Of a stretch of 64,000 nucleotides of DNA, positions 16,471-24,775 are shown piece after piece. The stretch covers positions 1,116,001-1,180,000 of the forward strand of contig NZ_VTWS01000001.1 of assembly GCF_008727875.1 (NCBI RefSeq), in the 5' to 3' direction. The position numbers were made by a program, and so were the translations under genes. Under the pieces are notes generated by a model that saw nothing but the letters and a program-made list of their open reading frames with translations, made no database searches and was not told the origin of the DNA. Source of the DNA: Larkinella humicola. GTDB lineage: Bacteria; Bacteroidota; Bacteroidia; Cytophagales; Spirosomataceae. How positions within the stretch are numbered: position 1 is the first letter of the stretch; every line of letters begins with the position of its first letter.

Positions 16471-17148
16471 TTACCGCTGCAGCACTTCATCGATGAAGCC
16501 GAATTCCTTGGCTTCTGTGGCTTTCATCCAGTAATCGCGGTCGGCGTTCCGCTCAATTTCTTCCGCCGAACGACCGCTGTGCCGGGCCATGATTTCGTAG
16601 AGCTCATTGCGCAAAATGACAATTTGCCGCGCCGTTATCTCAATATCGACAGACTGGCCCTGCGCTCCGCCGTGCGGCTGGTGGATCATGACGCGGGCAT
16701 GTGGCAAAGCCGACCGTTTGCCCGGTGCCCCGGCGCATAGCAAAACCGCCCCAAACGACAAGGCCACGCTGGTGCAGATCGTCGCGACGTCGGGCCGGAC
16801 GTATTGCATGGTGTCGTAGATTCCCAACCCGGCATAGACCGAACCGCCGGGGCTGTTAATATACAGCAAGATATCCTTTTTGGCATCGGCTGATTCCAGA
16901 AACAGCAACTGGGCAATGATGATGTTCGCAATATTGTCGTCGACTGCCGAACCGAGAAAAACGATCCGGTCGGCCATCAGGCGGGAAAATACATCGACCT
17001 CACGGAAATTCATGGGCCGCTCTTCAATGACCGAACGGGTCATGTTCTCCACCTGGTGCAGGTAGCGATCGACCGTCAGACCGTTCAGGTTTTGTCCGTG
17101 TACGGCGAAGTTACGGAACTCACGTTGGCTAAGTTCGGGATAATACAT
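16471..17148 (-). CDS. clpP: ClpP-family serine protease subunit
   Basis: A 225-residue ClpP-like protease. The catalytic triad is in place: Ser131 (VALSFGAVL), His156 (ARVMIHQPHGG) and Asp205 (ERNADRDYWM), with normal spacing. The usual AASMG around the serine is changed to ALSFG, and the N-terminus is about 30 residues longer than in E. coli ClpP. This suggests the second, divergent ClpP form found in many Bacteroidota. It would form the proteolytic barrel used with Clp ATPases in the cytoplasm. The start at 17148 drops a 14-residue leader. No clpX is adjacent. Confidence 0.88.
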   Translation of the reverse strand: MYYPELSQREFRNFAVHGQNLNGLTVDRYLHQVENMTRSVIEERPMNFREVDVFSRLMADRIVFLGSAVDDNIANIIIAQLLFLESADAKKDILLYINSPGGSVYAGLGIYDTMQYVRPDVATICTSVALSFGAVLLCAGAPGKRSALPHARVMIHQPHGGAQGQSVDIEITARQIVILRNELYEIMARHSGRSAEEIERNADRDYWMKATEAKEFGFIDEVLQR

Positions 17149-17255
17149 AATAAGGAAATGGTTGGGATGAAAAATGCTTTTATCAGGCACGACAATGCCC
17201 CCGGCTCGGTAAAAGCCAGTTGAAGAATCTATAAAACGAGGTTGGTATGCCGGTT

Positions 17256-17480
17256 TTAGCCGAACAGACGGACGTAAATCGCGTCTAATTCGCGACGCAA
17301 CTGCTGGCGTCCGGCCAGGTGAATGGCTTGATAGGCCAGTTTCTGGGCCGCCAGTTTCTGTTGCCAGTCCGGGTTCCAGAGCAGCCGGACGGAGACGTCC
17401 ATCTGTTGCTCTTCAGACAGGGTTCCGCGCAGATAGGCTTCCAGCAGTTGAACTTCTTCTAATTCGGGACGCATCGCCAT
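17256..17480 (-). CDS. Small protein coupled to an ECF sigma factor
   Basis: A 74-residue acidic helical protein (PELEEVQLLEAYLRGTLSEE, then QQKLAAQKLAYQAIHLAGRQ). It has no membrane segment and no zinc-finger cysteines, so it is not a standard anti-sigma factor. Its ATG overlaps the sigma-factor stop as TGATG, a translational coupling signal. The N-terminal half resembles the short helical heads of anti-sigma proteins (LEAYLRGTLSEEQQ), so a soluble partner of the sigma factor is a reasonable guess. Confidence 0.7.
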   Translation of the reverse strand: MAMRPELEEVQLLEAYLRGTLSEEQQMDVSVRLLWNPDWQQKLAAQKLAYQAIHLAGRQQLRRELDAIYVRLFG

Positions 17481-18037
17481 CAGGATTTAAAGTGACCAAT
17501 CGACAGGTGGCTGACGGCTTTGCGCAGTCGTTCCAGGCATTTGAATTTCTGCACGGTCGCGGAGCGAACCGACCGATAACCGTGTTGTGTGGCAATTTGC
17601 TCCAGCCGCTGACCGAAATAGTAGAAGCTAACCAGAATGGATTGACAGGTTTCGCCCAACTGCTCCACAAAGCCCATCAGCTTGAGTGCCGGCAGTTCGT
17701 TTTCGTCTTCCGGCTCCTCCCAAACGAGGTCGGTCTGGGTTTCATTCCAAGCCGTTTTTCGTCGCTGTTTTTCCACCTGCTGCCGCCAGAGGTTTTTACA
17801 GATTCCCATCAGATATGTACTGACCGAACACGTTAACGTTAGTTGTTCCAGAGCGGTTTTCTCGTAAAACACAATCATGGCCTCGTGGAAAATATCCTTG
17901 GCATCCTCTTCACTACCACCCTGTTCCCGGATGTAATGGCGCACCATCGGATAGGTTTGGGCATAGATTCGTTCCATCGTTCGTTCCCGGTCAGCAATCA
18001 GGGCGACTTCTCTGGGCAGAGTTTGGGTTGAATTCAT
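17480..18037 (-). CDS. RNA polymerase sigma factor, ECF-like (sigma-70 family)
   Basis: A 185-residue sigma factor with region 2 (YPMVRHYIREQGGSEEDAKD, then IFHEAMIVFYEK, about 30-65) and region 4 (LGETCQSILVSFYYFGQRLE, then IATQHGYRSVRSATVQKFKC, about 125-170). It has no regions 1 or 3, as in ECF factors. The SEEDAKDIFHEA motif is typical for Bacteroidota members. The target promoters are unknown. It is followed with 1-nt overlap by a small helical protein, likely its regulator. Confidence 0.88.
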   Translation of the reverse strand: MNSTQTLPREVALIADRERTMERIYAQTYPMVRHYIREQGGSEEDAKDIFHEAMIVFYEKTALEQLTLTCSVSTYLMGICKNLWRQQVEKQRRKTAWNETQTDLVWEEPEDENELPALKLMGFVEQLGETCQSILVSFYYFGQRLEQIATQHGYRSVRSATVQKFKCLERLRKAVSHLSIGHFKS

Positions 18038-18138
18038 ACGCTTTTTAGTGGTTAATCAGAATAACGTGCCGGTATCACCCAAGGATACGAAAAAAAATTT
18101 TCTGCCGGGAAAAGAAAGGGAGAGAATGTTACATGAGC

Positions 18139-18203
18139 AATGATGAATGTCGAATGTAAAACGAGTTACCCATCCGGTACTTTTACATGTAGCGTTCATC
18201 ATT
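18139..18203. repeat. Imperfect inverted repeat E7
   Basis: AATGATGAATG-containing left arm 18139-18161 pairs with 18181-18203 in 18 of 23 positions. The apex is again ATGTAAAA. It lies between the sigma-factor start and the tRNA-Ala terminator. Confidence 0.6.
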
Positions 18204-18217
18204 ATTCATTAAATATT

Positions 18218-18254
18218 AAAAAAAAGCCCCAGACTCGACCAGTCTGGGGCTTTT
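18218..18254 (-). terminator. Terminator of tRNA-Ala
   Basis: AAGCCCCAGACT and AGTCTGGGGCTT form a stem of about 14 bp (18222-18235 with 18241-18254) with a CGACC loop. On the minus strand it is followed by a T run. It starts 10 nt after the tRNA 3' end. Confidence 0.88.
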
Positions 18255-18263
18255 AACGAATTT

Positions 18264-18340
18264 TGGTGGAGATAGTCGGATTCGAACCGACGGCCTCTAC
18301 AATGCCATTGTAGCGCTCTAGCCAACTGAGCTATACCCCC
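18264..18340 (-). tRNA. tRNA-Ala (anticodon GGC)
   Basis: A 77-nt cloverleaf with encoded CCA. Acceptor stem GGGGGTA pairs with TATCTCC (two G-U pairs). The D arm is GCTCAGTTGGCTAGAGC. The anticodon stem CTACA/TGTAG carries loop ATGGCAT, giving GGC at positions 34-36, which reads GCC/GCU alanine codons. The T arm is GTCGGTTCGAATCCGAC. It stands alone with its own promoter and terminator. Confidence 0.95.
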
Positions 18341-18354
18341 TTTTTTTCGTGGTG

Positions 18355-18384
18355 CAAAGATGAGAAATTTTGTAGAAAAAACAA
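18355..18384 (-). promoter_or_regulatory. Predicted promoter of tRNA-Ala
   Basis: Minus strand TTG (18384-18382), 19 bp, then CATCTTTG (18362-18355). It is one base off the TAnnTTTG consensus and ends 14 nt before the mature tRNA 5' end. Confidence 0.6.
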
Positions 18385-18454
18385 TGAAGCTTTTGACAGA
18401 TTTCAAAAAAAACGCCACGCAATGGCATGGCGTACTGATTTTGAACCGTTTCTA

Positions 18455-18940
18455 TCATTGCTCCACCATTTCGGCGTCGGCGATGATGTAGTTCAGTTCG
18501 TAGATATTATCAGCGTTCAGTTTGAGGGTTCCCCGGAAGGTCCGGCGCTCGTCGGTTTTGAACTTGAGGCCGTTTTTCTTGAATTTCAGGGATACCACCG
18601 ATTCCGGGCCTGCTCCTCCGCAGAAGAAACACGCGCTGTATGGAAAAGCCGAAAGAACATACAGATTGGACTCGTAATCAACCGGTAATACGTACCCGGT
18701 CAACTCGACCGGTTTGCCGCTCAGTTTCTGAATCCCGGCCCCGAAGGTGGGATACAGCATGTAAACAGATTCTTCGGGATACCATTTTTTCTTGAAAGTC
18801 ACATCGCGCAGCGTTTCCCACGACAGCTTTACGGGTTCTGCGACGGTTGCCACCGAACGGTTACTCACCACTTTGGCGGGGGTAAACGCTGCCAGGGTCA
18901 GCAGTCCTAAAAGAGCGATGAAGCAGACATTTTTTTTCAT
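18455..18940 (-). CDS. Secreted DUF3299-like protein
   Basis: A 161-residue exported protein with a signal peptide (MKKNVCFIALLGLLTLAAF). The mature part contains LSGKPVELTGYVLPVD and FPYSACFFCGGAGPESVVSL, which I recognise as the DUF3299 pattern. The Cys-x-x-Cys within it may bind metal or form a disulphide. Function is not established. It is transcribed divergently from the histidine kinase and has a canonical promoter. Confidence 0.8.
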   Translation of the reverse strand: MKKNVCFIALLGLLTLAAFTPAKVVSNRSVATVAEPVKLSWETLRDVTFKKKWYPEESVYMLYPTFGAGIQKLSGKPVELTGYVLPVDYESNLYVLSAFPYSACFFCGGAGPESVVSLKFKKNGLKFKTDERRTFRGTLKLNADNIYELNYIIADAEMVEQ

Positions 18941-18964
18941 GATGAGGTCGCGTTCAGATAATTA

Positions 18965-18996
18965 CAAATCTACGTCGTTTTCTGGTTTAAAAACAA
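18965..18996 (-). promoter_or_regulatory. Predicted promoter of the DUF3299-like gene
   Basis: Minus strand TTG (18996-18994), 21 bp, then TAGATTTG (18972-18965), a full match to TAnnTTTG. The start codon is 24 nt further on. Confidence 0.65.
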
Positions 18997-19116
18997 CACT
19001 GGGTGGGGTTTGGTTCGGGTTTTTAAGCGCGAAAGTCATAAGTTACCACCTCCATCCTGCAATTATCACAAATTTTGTTACCTTTACCTTAATCAACGTG
19101 GTTGCCTCATAAAACC

Positions 19117-20631
19117 GTGTCGGAAGTAGTTAACGTTATACCCCAGACCTCTCAGCCTTCGGCCCGCCATTTTAACCGCCTGTTCTTAACAACACTGGTG
19201 TTCATTGCCGTGCTGTTAACGGTTGCCGAAATTGTGAGCCAGTTTCAAACCCGGCGCGAATCCGAACGGGTAATGGTCATCCGAATGGCTTCCGCGCAAC
19301 GCCATCAGAGCCAGCGACTTGTCAGTCAGGTTCTCCAACTTACCCGCCCTTCTGAGTTACCCAATTTCGCGCGTACGCTGACCGAGATCAAGAAACTGTT
19401 CGCGCAGTTTCAGACGAATCAACTGCACATTGAACAGGGCACCGTACCGGGGTATCCGGTATTGCTTCAGAACAGTGACAGTATTAAGATTCGGTACCAA
19501 TCCCTGAAACCCTATTACGCGGGTTTTCGGGACAGTATGCAGCAACTCATCCTCCAGGCCGATCGTGCTACTGACCCCGGAAAATTCATTTCCGAAGCCG
19601 ATTTAACCGCTTTGCTGGCGAACGAAAAACCCTTTTTAGAAAAAATGGACGAGGTCGTTCAGCAATATACCCGCGAAACGCTGGCGAATGTAGAGGATAC
19701 CCGACTCATCGGTTTTGTCATTTACCTCTTTATCCTGCTGGCCCTGGTGTTTGCGGGCTGGTTCATTCTGCGACCCGCCGTAAATAAATTTGAAGGCATT
19801 ATTGGCCAGTTGGTCGAAGCCGAAACCCGAACCGCCACAACCAACCGCAAACTTCTCTCCCTGAACCGCGCCCTGAAAGAAACCCGCCAGCAACTCTTCG
19901 ACGCCACCCGTCAGCAATACCAGCAACAGATGGACGAGCAGAAATTGAGGACTTCCTACCTCGTGGCCGGCCAGGAAGAAGAGCGCAAACGGCTCTCGCG
20001 CGAGTTGCACGATGGCATCGGACAAATGCTGACGGCCATCAAGCTGCAGGTCGAAAGTTTTGAGAAAAGTCTGAGTGGCGAGACCAAAGGAACCAAAAAT
20101 TTAACGGTTCTGAAAAACCTGATTTCGCAGACCATTCAGGAGACTCGAAACGTGTCGAACAACCTGATGCCGACGGTTTTAAGCGACTTCGGGCTGGTTC
20201 CGGCCGTGAAAATGCTGGCCGATACGCACGACAAAGACAGTACCATCGATATTATTTTTCATACTAATCTGTCAAATACACGTTTAGATAAGAGCGTTGA
20301 GATTGGTGTCTACCGCATTGCGCAGGAGGCCGTCAGCAATGCCCTTCGCCACGCCGACCCGCACCAGATCACGATCGATCTGTTCGAAAAAGACAATTAT
20401 TTGCACCTGATTGTCAACGACGACGGCAAAGGGTTCCGGATCCACCGCAGTCGGAAAGAAGACAGCAAGCGGCCTTCGCAGGGCATTCACAACATGAATG
20501 AACGGGCGGCCCTGATCAACGGAAAATTTAAAATATCATCGGCGCCCGACAAAGGCACAAAAGTACAAGTCAGTATACCTTTTAAACTCGCACACCAGGA
20601 ATATGAGTACACTCAAGTTGATGCTGGTTGA
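19117..20631 (+). CDS. Sensor histidine kinase, NarX-like (HisKA_3) with PilJ-like sensor
   Basis: A membrane histidine kinase of about 504 residues. There is no ATG near the start; GTG 19117 is used and TTG 19102 is also possible. Segments: TM1 (about 22-42), a periplasmic four-helix part whose first helix (RMASAQRHQSQRLVSQVLQL) looks like the PilJ/NarX sensor motif, TM2 (about 198-218), a coiled coil, the HisKA_3 helix with phospho-acceptor His298 (RLSRELHDGIGQML), and an HATPase domain (AQEAVSNALRHADP, VNDDGKGF). The gene overlaps the response regulator by 29 nt. Confidence 0.9.
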   Translation: MSEVVNVIPQTSQPSARHFNRLFLTTLVFIAVLLTVAEIVSQFQTRRESERVMVIRMASAQRHQSQRLVSQVLQLTRPSELPNFARTLTEIKKLFAQFQTNQLHIEQGTVPGYPVLLQNSDSIKIRYQSLKPYYAGFRDSMQQLILQADRATDPGKFISEADLTALLANEKPFLEKMDEVVQQYTRETLANVEDTRLIGFVIYLFILLALVFAGWFILRPAVNKFEGIIGQLVEAETRTATTNRKLLSLNRALKETRQQLFDATRQQYQQQMDEQKLRTSYLVAGQEEERKRLSRELHDGIGQMLTAIKLQVESFEKSLSGETKGTKNLTVLKNLISQTIQETRNVSNNLMPTVLSDFGLVPAVKMLADTHDKDSTIDIIFHTNLSNTRLDKSVEIGVYRIAQEAVSNALRHADPHQITIDLFEKDNYLHLIVNDDGKGFRIHRSRKEDSKRPSQGIHNMNERAALINGKFKISSAPDKGTKVQVSIPFKLAHQEYEYTQVDAG

Positions 20632-21256
20632 TGACCACTCTATCGTCCGAAACGGAATACGCTCTCTGCTGGAACAAAACGATGAATTTTTAATTGTCGA
20701 CGAAGCCGGCGATGGGGAAGAAGCTCTTGAAAAACTGAAAACCCAGCAACCCGATGTGGTTTTGATGGACATTTCACTGCCGGGGATGTCGGGCATTCAG
20801 ACGACACAGATCATTTCTCGTCTGTACAAAAACATCAAGACCCTGATGTTATCGATGCACAACAACGAAGATTACATTCTTCGCTCGGTGGAAGCCGGGG
20901 CCTTTGGTTACATTCTGAAAGACTCATCGAGCGATGAGATGATGAAAGCACTGCGAACCATTGCCAGTGGGGAAAAATATTTCAGTTCGCCCGTAGCCAC
21001 TATTATTTTGAACGGCTACATGCACCAATTGAAAAAGACGGAACGTAGCAGCAAAATCCGGCGATCCAAGCTTTCAAAGAAGGAGAAAGAAATCCTGCAG
21101 TTTTTGGTCGATGGCATGAGCAGCCGTGAAATTGCCGAAAAACTCCAGCTTTCGGTCCGAACCGTCGACAACCACCGCGCCAACATGATGCGTCGCCTTC
21201 AGGTGAAGAATGCTGCCGAGCTGGTGAAAATGGCCGTCGAAGAAAAACTGATTTAA
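20603..21256 (+). CDS. NarL/FixJ-type response regulator
   Basis: A 217-residue regulator. The receiver domain has the acidic pair at Asp10/Asp11 and phospho-acceptor Asp56 (VVLMDISLPG). The C-terminal LuxR-type helix-turn-helix is clear (LSKKEKEILQFLVDGMSSRE, then IAEKLQLSVRTVDNHRANMM). Its gene begins inside the upstream kinase gene (29-nt overlap), so the two form a co-translated pair. It probably activates or represses genes in response to the kinase's periplasmic signal. Targets unknown. Confidence 0.93.
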   Translation: MSTLKLMLVDDHSIVRNGIRSLLEQNDEFLIVDEAGDGEEALEKLKTQQPDVVLMDISLPGMSGIQTTQIISRLYKNIKTLMLSMHNNEDYILRSVEAGAFGYILKDSSSDEMMKALRTIASGEKYFSSPVATIILNGYMHQLKKTERSSKIRRSKLSKKEKEILQFLVDGMSSREIAEKLQLSVRTVDNHRANMMRRLQVKNAAELVKMAVEEKLI

Positions 21257-21335
21257 AAAACCATTTTATGCAAAGGTAATGTTATCAGGTTGCAGTCTTT
21301 ATCGCCCAGAGATGCGCAATTCTGATAAACTGTTT

Positions 21336-21374
21336 TACATTTGTGTAACCAACACTATAGTACTACTATAGTAG
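21336..21374 (+). promoter_or_regulatory. -7 box and twin palindromes before the peroxiredoxin gene
   Basis: TACATTTG at 21336-21343 matches the -7 consensus; no clear -33 TTG is seen. It is followed by ACTATAGT (21354-21361) and the perfect 12-bp palindrome CTACTATAGTAG (21363-21374). The palindromes cover the expected transcript start, a typical repressor position. Confidence 0.5.
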
Positions 21375-21394
21375 TCTTTAAACCTCTTTTTATT

Positions 21395-22030
21395 ATGGCA
21401 CTCCGATTAGGTGACATTGCCCCGGATTTTACGGCAGAGACCACCGAGGGTACAATCAATTTTCACGAATGGCTGGGAAATTCCTGGGGCATGATTTTTT
21501 CTCACCCCGCCGACTTCACGCCGGTATGTACGACCGAATTGGGCCGAACCGCCCAACTGACTGACGAGTTTGCGAAGCGTGGCGTGAAGGTGATTGCGGT
21601 CAGTGTTGACCCGCTCGAGTCGCACACCGAATGGGTGAAAGACATCAACGAAACCCAGCACACGACGGTTAATTTTCCGATGATTGCCGATAAAGACCGA
21701 CAGGTGGCCGAATTATATGACATGATTCACCCGAACGCCAGCGAAAAATCGACGGTTCGGTCGGTGTTCATCATCGGTCCTGACAAAAAAATTAAACTGA
21801 CGCTGACCTATCCCGCTTCAACGGGCCGGAACTTCACGGAGATTCTGCGGGTCATCGATTCGCTGCAATTAACCGCGAACTACCAGGTGGCCACACCCGC
21901 CGACTGGACGGAAGGTCAGGATGTAATCGTGGTTCCGGCGGTTAGCACGGAAGATGCCATCAAGAAATTCCCGAAAGGGGTTACCATTGTCAAACCGTAC
22001 CTTCGGACGACTCCGCAGCCGAATAAGTAA
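21395..22030 (+). CDS. 1-Cys peroxiredoxin (Prx6-like)
   Basis: A 211-residue peroxidase of the Prx6 group. The only cysteine is peroxidatic Cys45 in HPADFTPVCTTELG; no resolving cysteine exists, which fits a 1-Cys enzyme. The Prx6-type C-terminal extension (DWTEGQDVIVVPAVSTEDA) is complete. It reduces H2O2 and alkyl hydroperoxides in the cytoplasm with an outside thiol donor. ATG 21395 is used; the longer frame includes the operator-like palindromes. Confidence 0.93.
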   Translation: MALRLGDIAPDFTAETTEGTINFHEWLGNSWGMIFSHPADFTPVCTTELGRTAQLTDEFAKRGVKVIAVSVDPLESHTEWVKDINETQHTTVNFPMIADKDRQVAELYDMIHPNASEKSTVRSVFIIGPDKKIKLTLTYPASTGRNFTEILRVIDSLQLTANYQVATPADWTEGQDVIVVPAVSTEDAIKKFPKGVTIVKPYLRTTPQPNK

Positions 22031-22050
22031 AAATAAAGCGTAATTGCCTT

Positions 22051-22145
22051 AAATTTCGAATAATAAATGATGAATGTTAAATATAAAAGGATCTCATTGT
22101 TCATCACTTTTACATTTAACATTCATCATTTATTATTCGAAATTT
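22051..22145. repeat. 39-bp inverted repeat E8
   Basis: Arms 22051-22089 and 22107-22145 match in 38 of 39 positions and carry AATAATAAATGATGAATG and an apex TTAAATGTAAAAG. The loop is 17 nt. It follows the peroxiredoxin stop and precedes the GH25 promoter, so it is a likely transcript end. Confidence 0.85.
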
Positions 22146-22213
22146 ATTTTTTATCCAACCGGCTTACCCAAAACGTTTCTCCCCGAAACCGACTCCCGCC
22201 CCCTTTTTCTACT

Positions 22214-22221
22214 TATTTTTG
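22214..22221 (+). promoter_or_regulatory. -7 promoter box six bases before the GH25 start
   Basis: TATTTTTG matches TAnnTTTG, and the ATG follows after only 6 nt, so transcription would begin at or next to the start codon. No good -33 TTG is visible. Confidence 0.45.
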
Positions 22222-22227
22222 CTCAGT

Positions 22228-23013
22228 ATGAGCCGGATCGTTCTATTTATCTATAGGAAGAGAAAAGTATTGGTCTGGCCGTTTCTGGTGCTTTCGTTGG
22301 TTCTGGTTGGGCTGTGGTGGAACCGTTCGCTGAAGAAAGTCAACGAGTTGCAGTGGGAGTTTGTAAACGGTTACGGAATCCGAATGCCGCTGAAGTATAC
22401 GATTCACGGTATTGATGTCTCTCACCACAACAACCGTATCAACTGGAAGCGGGTTTCGCAGGCACAGGCCCGGGGCATTGGGCTGCAATTTGTCTTTGTC
22501 AAAGCTACCGAAGGCGCATCCCTGGTCGACCGGCGCTTCAAACACAACTGGCAGGAAGCCCGGAAAGCAGGCCTGAAACGGGGTGCCTATCACTTCTTTC
22601 ACCCGAAGCGCGATCCCGTAAAACAGGCTCAGAATTTTATCAAAACCGTAACGCTCAAACCCGGCGACTTTGCCCCCGTGCTCGACTTTGAACGGAATGC
22701 CAAAGGAACCGTTCCGGCGGATCAGCTCATTGCCGACATTCGGGTCTGGCTGCGGCTGGTGGAAGTCCATTACGGCACCAAACCGATTATTTATGTCAAC
22801 CGTCACTTTTATTTGCTCTACATTGCCGGTAATTTTGACGACTATCCGCTCTGGATTGCCGATTATTCTTCCGACCATCCCCGGCATTTTAAAGCGGAGC
22901 GGTTGTACATTTGGCAACACAATGAAAAAGGCTCCGTGGATGGCATTCGCGGGAAAGTCGATTTTAACGTATTTGTCTGCGAACCGGACCGATTGAACGA
23001 AATTTCTCTTTGA
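22228..23013 (+). CDS. Glycoside hydrolase family 25 lysozyme
   Basis: A 261-residue muramidase-type enzyme. An N-terminal signal anchor ([18 protein letters not shown]) puts it in the periplasm. The GH25 fold is shown by [43 protein letters not shown] and the catalytic [10 protein letters not shown] (DxE). It hydrolyses the N-acetylmuramic acid linkage in peptidoglycan. Its stop lies 12 nt before the pgi start, so the two genes are likely co-transcribed. Confidence 0.92.
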   Translation: MSRIVLFIYRKRKVLVWPFLVLSLVLVGLWWNRSLKKVNELQWEFVNGYGIRMPLKYTIHGIDVSHHNNRINWKRVSQAQARGIGLQFVFVKATEGASLVDRRFKHNWQEARKAGLKRGAYHFFHPKRDPVKQAQNFIKTVTLKPGDFAPVLDFERNAKGTVPADQLIADIRVWLRLVEVHYGTKPIIYVNRHFYLLYIAGNFDDYPLWIADYSSDHPRHFKAERLYIWQHNEKGSVDGIRGKVDFNVFVCEPDRLNEISL

Positions 23014-23024
23014 ACCCATTTACC

Positions 23025-24695
23025 ATGTTACCGACCCATTCATTTCTTCAACTCCCTGCCTATCAGGAACTCCAGAATCATTTCGAGCAACTAAAAGAAC
23101 AGCACCTGCGGGATTTATTTGCTCAGAACCCCCATCGATTTACTGATTTCTCGCTGCGGTTTGAAGACATTCTGGTCGATTTTTCCAAAAACCGGATTAC
23201 CGCCGAAACCCTGCAACTGCTGCGTCAACTGGCGGGACAAGCGGGTTTGTACGAAGCCATCGAAAAGATGTTTTCCGGCGACCCGATCAATGTTACTGAA
23301 AACCGTTCTGTGTTGCACGTCGCCCTGCGGAATCGTTCCAACACGCCGGTGCTGGTCGATGGAAACGATGTGATGCCGGATGTCAATGCGGTTCTGGACA
23401 AAATGGAGGCTTTCTCGCATCGCATTAGCTCGGGCGACTGGAAAGGGTATACCGGCAAACCAATCACGCAACTGGTCAACATCGGCATTGGCGGTTCAGA
23501 TCTGGGGCCGGTGATGGTCACGGAAGCCCTGAAACCGTATGCCGTTCAGAAAAACGGAAAACCGCAGTTGCAGGTCTATTTTGTGTCGAATGTCGATGGC
23601 GTTCACATCTATGAAACCCTGCAAAAACTCGATCCGGAAACCACGCTGTTCATGATTGCGTCAAAAACTTTCACGACGCAGGAAACGATGGCCAATGCGC
23701 ATTCGGCCCGCGACTGGTTCCTGAGTCACGCCAGTGACGAATCGGCGGTGGCGAAACATTTCGTAGCCATTTCAACCAATAAAACCGAGGTCGAAAAATT
23801 CGGCATCGATCCTCAAAACATGTTCGGGTTCTGGGACTGGGTCGGTGGGCGTTACTCCCTTTGGTCGGCCATCGGTCTGTCAATTGCCTGCTACATCGGG
23901 TTCGACCACTTTGCCGAACTGCTTGAAGGGGGCCATGCGATGGATCTGCATTTCAAGAATACGCCCATCGAAGAAAACATCCCGGTGACGCTGGCCTTGC
24001 TGGGCATCTGGTACAACAACTTTTTCGGAGCCGAGTCACACGCCATTCTGCCCTACGACCAATACATGCACCGGTTTGCGGCTTATTTCCAGCAGGGCGA
24101 CATGGAAAGCAACGGCAAATCCGTCGACCGCAACGGCGAGCCAACGGCCTACCAGACCGGGCCGGTGATCTGGGGAGAGCCCGGCACGAACGGGCAACAC
24201 GCGTTCTACCAACTGATTCACCAGGGTACCAAGCTGATTCCCTGCGATTTCATTGCTCCGGCCATCAGCCAGCGTCCACTGGGCGAACACCACAACATGC
24301 TGCTGTCCAACTTCTTCGCCCAAACCGAAGCCCTGATGAACGGCAAATCCGGGGAAGAGGTGGTGGGTGAACTGGTGAAAGCCGGAAAAAAGGAAGAGGA
24401 AGTGGCTTTACTGATGCCCTTCAAGGTGTTTTCGGGAAACCGGCCCACCAATTCGATTCTGGTGAAGAAAATCACACCCCGGACACTCGGCAGTCTGATT
24501 GCGATGTATGAACACAAAATCTTTACCCAGGGCATCATCTGGAATATCTTCAGTTTTGATCAGTGGGGCGTCGAACTGGGCAAACAACTGGCCAATCGCA
24601 TCCTGCCCGAACTGGCCGACAACCGGCCGGTTTCGTCGCACGACAGTTCGACCAATGGCCTGATCAATTCTTATAAAGAATGGCGACAACTTTAA
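23025..24695 (+). CDS. pgi: Glucose-6-phosphate isomerase
   Basis: A 556-residue cytosolic isomerase interconverting glucose 6-phosphate and fructose 6-phosphate. Signatures include [31 protein letters not shown], the family pattern around [13 protein letters not shown], and the C-terminal [13 protein letters not shown]. Length is normal for the long (eukaryote-like/E. coli-like) form. ATG 23025 is used rather than a TTG that overlaps the GH25 stop. A strong terminator follows. Confidence 0.97.
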   Translation: MLPTHSFLQLPAYQELQNHFEQLKEQHLRDLFAQNPHRFTDFSLRFEDILVDFSKNRITAETLQLLRQLAGQAGLYEAIEKMFSGDPINVTENRSVLHVALRNRSNTPVLVDGNDVMPDVNAVLDKMEAFSHRISSGDWKGYTGKPITQLVNIGIGGSDLGPVMVTEALKPYAVQKNGKPQLQVYFVSNVDGVHIYETLQKLDPETTLFMIASKTFTTQETMANAHSARDWFLSHASDESAVAKHFVAISTNKTEVEKFGIDPQNMFGFWDWVGGRYSLWSAIGLSIACYIGFDHFAELLEGGHAMDLHFKNTPIEENIPVTLALLGIWYNNFFGAESHAILPYDQYMHRFAAYFQQGDMESNGKSVDRNGEPTAYQTGPVIWGEPGTNGQHAFYQLIHQGTKLIPCDFIAPAISQRPLGEHHNMLLSNFFAQTEALMNGKSGEEVVGELVKAGKKEEEVALLMPFKVFSGNRPTNSILVKKITPRTLGSLIAMYEHKIFTQGIIWNIFSFDQWGVELGKQLANRILPELADNRPVSSHDSSTNGLINSYKEWRQL

Positions 24696-24720
24696 ACAAT
24701 CCAAGATGATCGTTGTTAAT

Positions 24721-24752
24721 AAGGTGTATGCGCTGCATGCACCTTTTTTTTT
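24721..24752 (+). terminator. Intrinsic terminator of pgi
   Basis: AAGGTGTATGC (24721-24731) pairs with GCATGCACCTT (24735-24745), with one G-U pair, then nine T. Confidence 0.9.
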
Positions 24753-24775
24753 ACAATTTCAACAACCTTATCAGT

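Noticed and set aside
18209-18418. 69-residue minus-strand ORF across the tRNA-Ala gene
   Set aside because: It reads straight through the tRNA and its terminator; the tRNA cloverleaf is complete.
22243-23019. 258-residue minus-strand ORF opposite GH25
   Set aside because: Antisense to a lysozyme gene with all its motifs intact.
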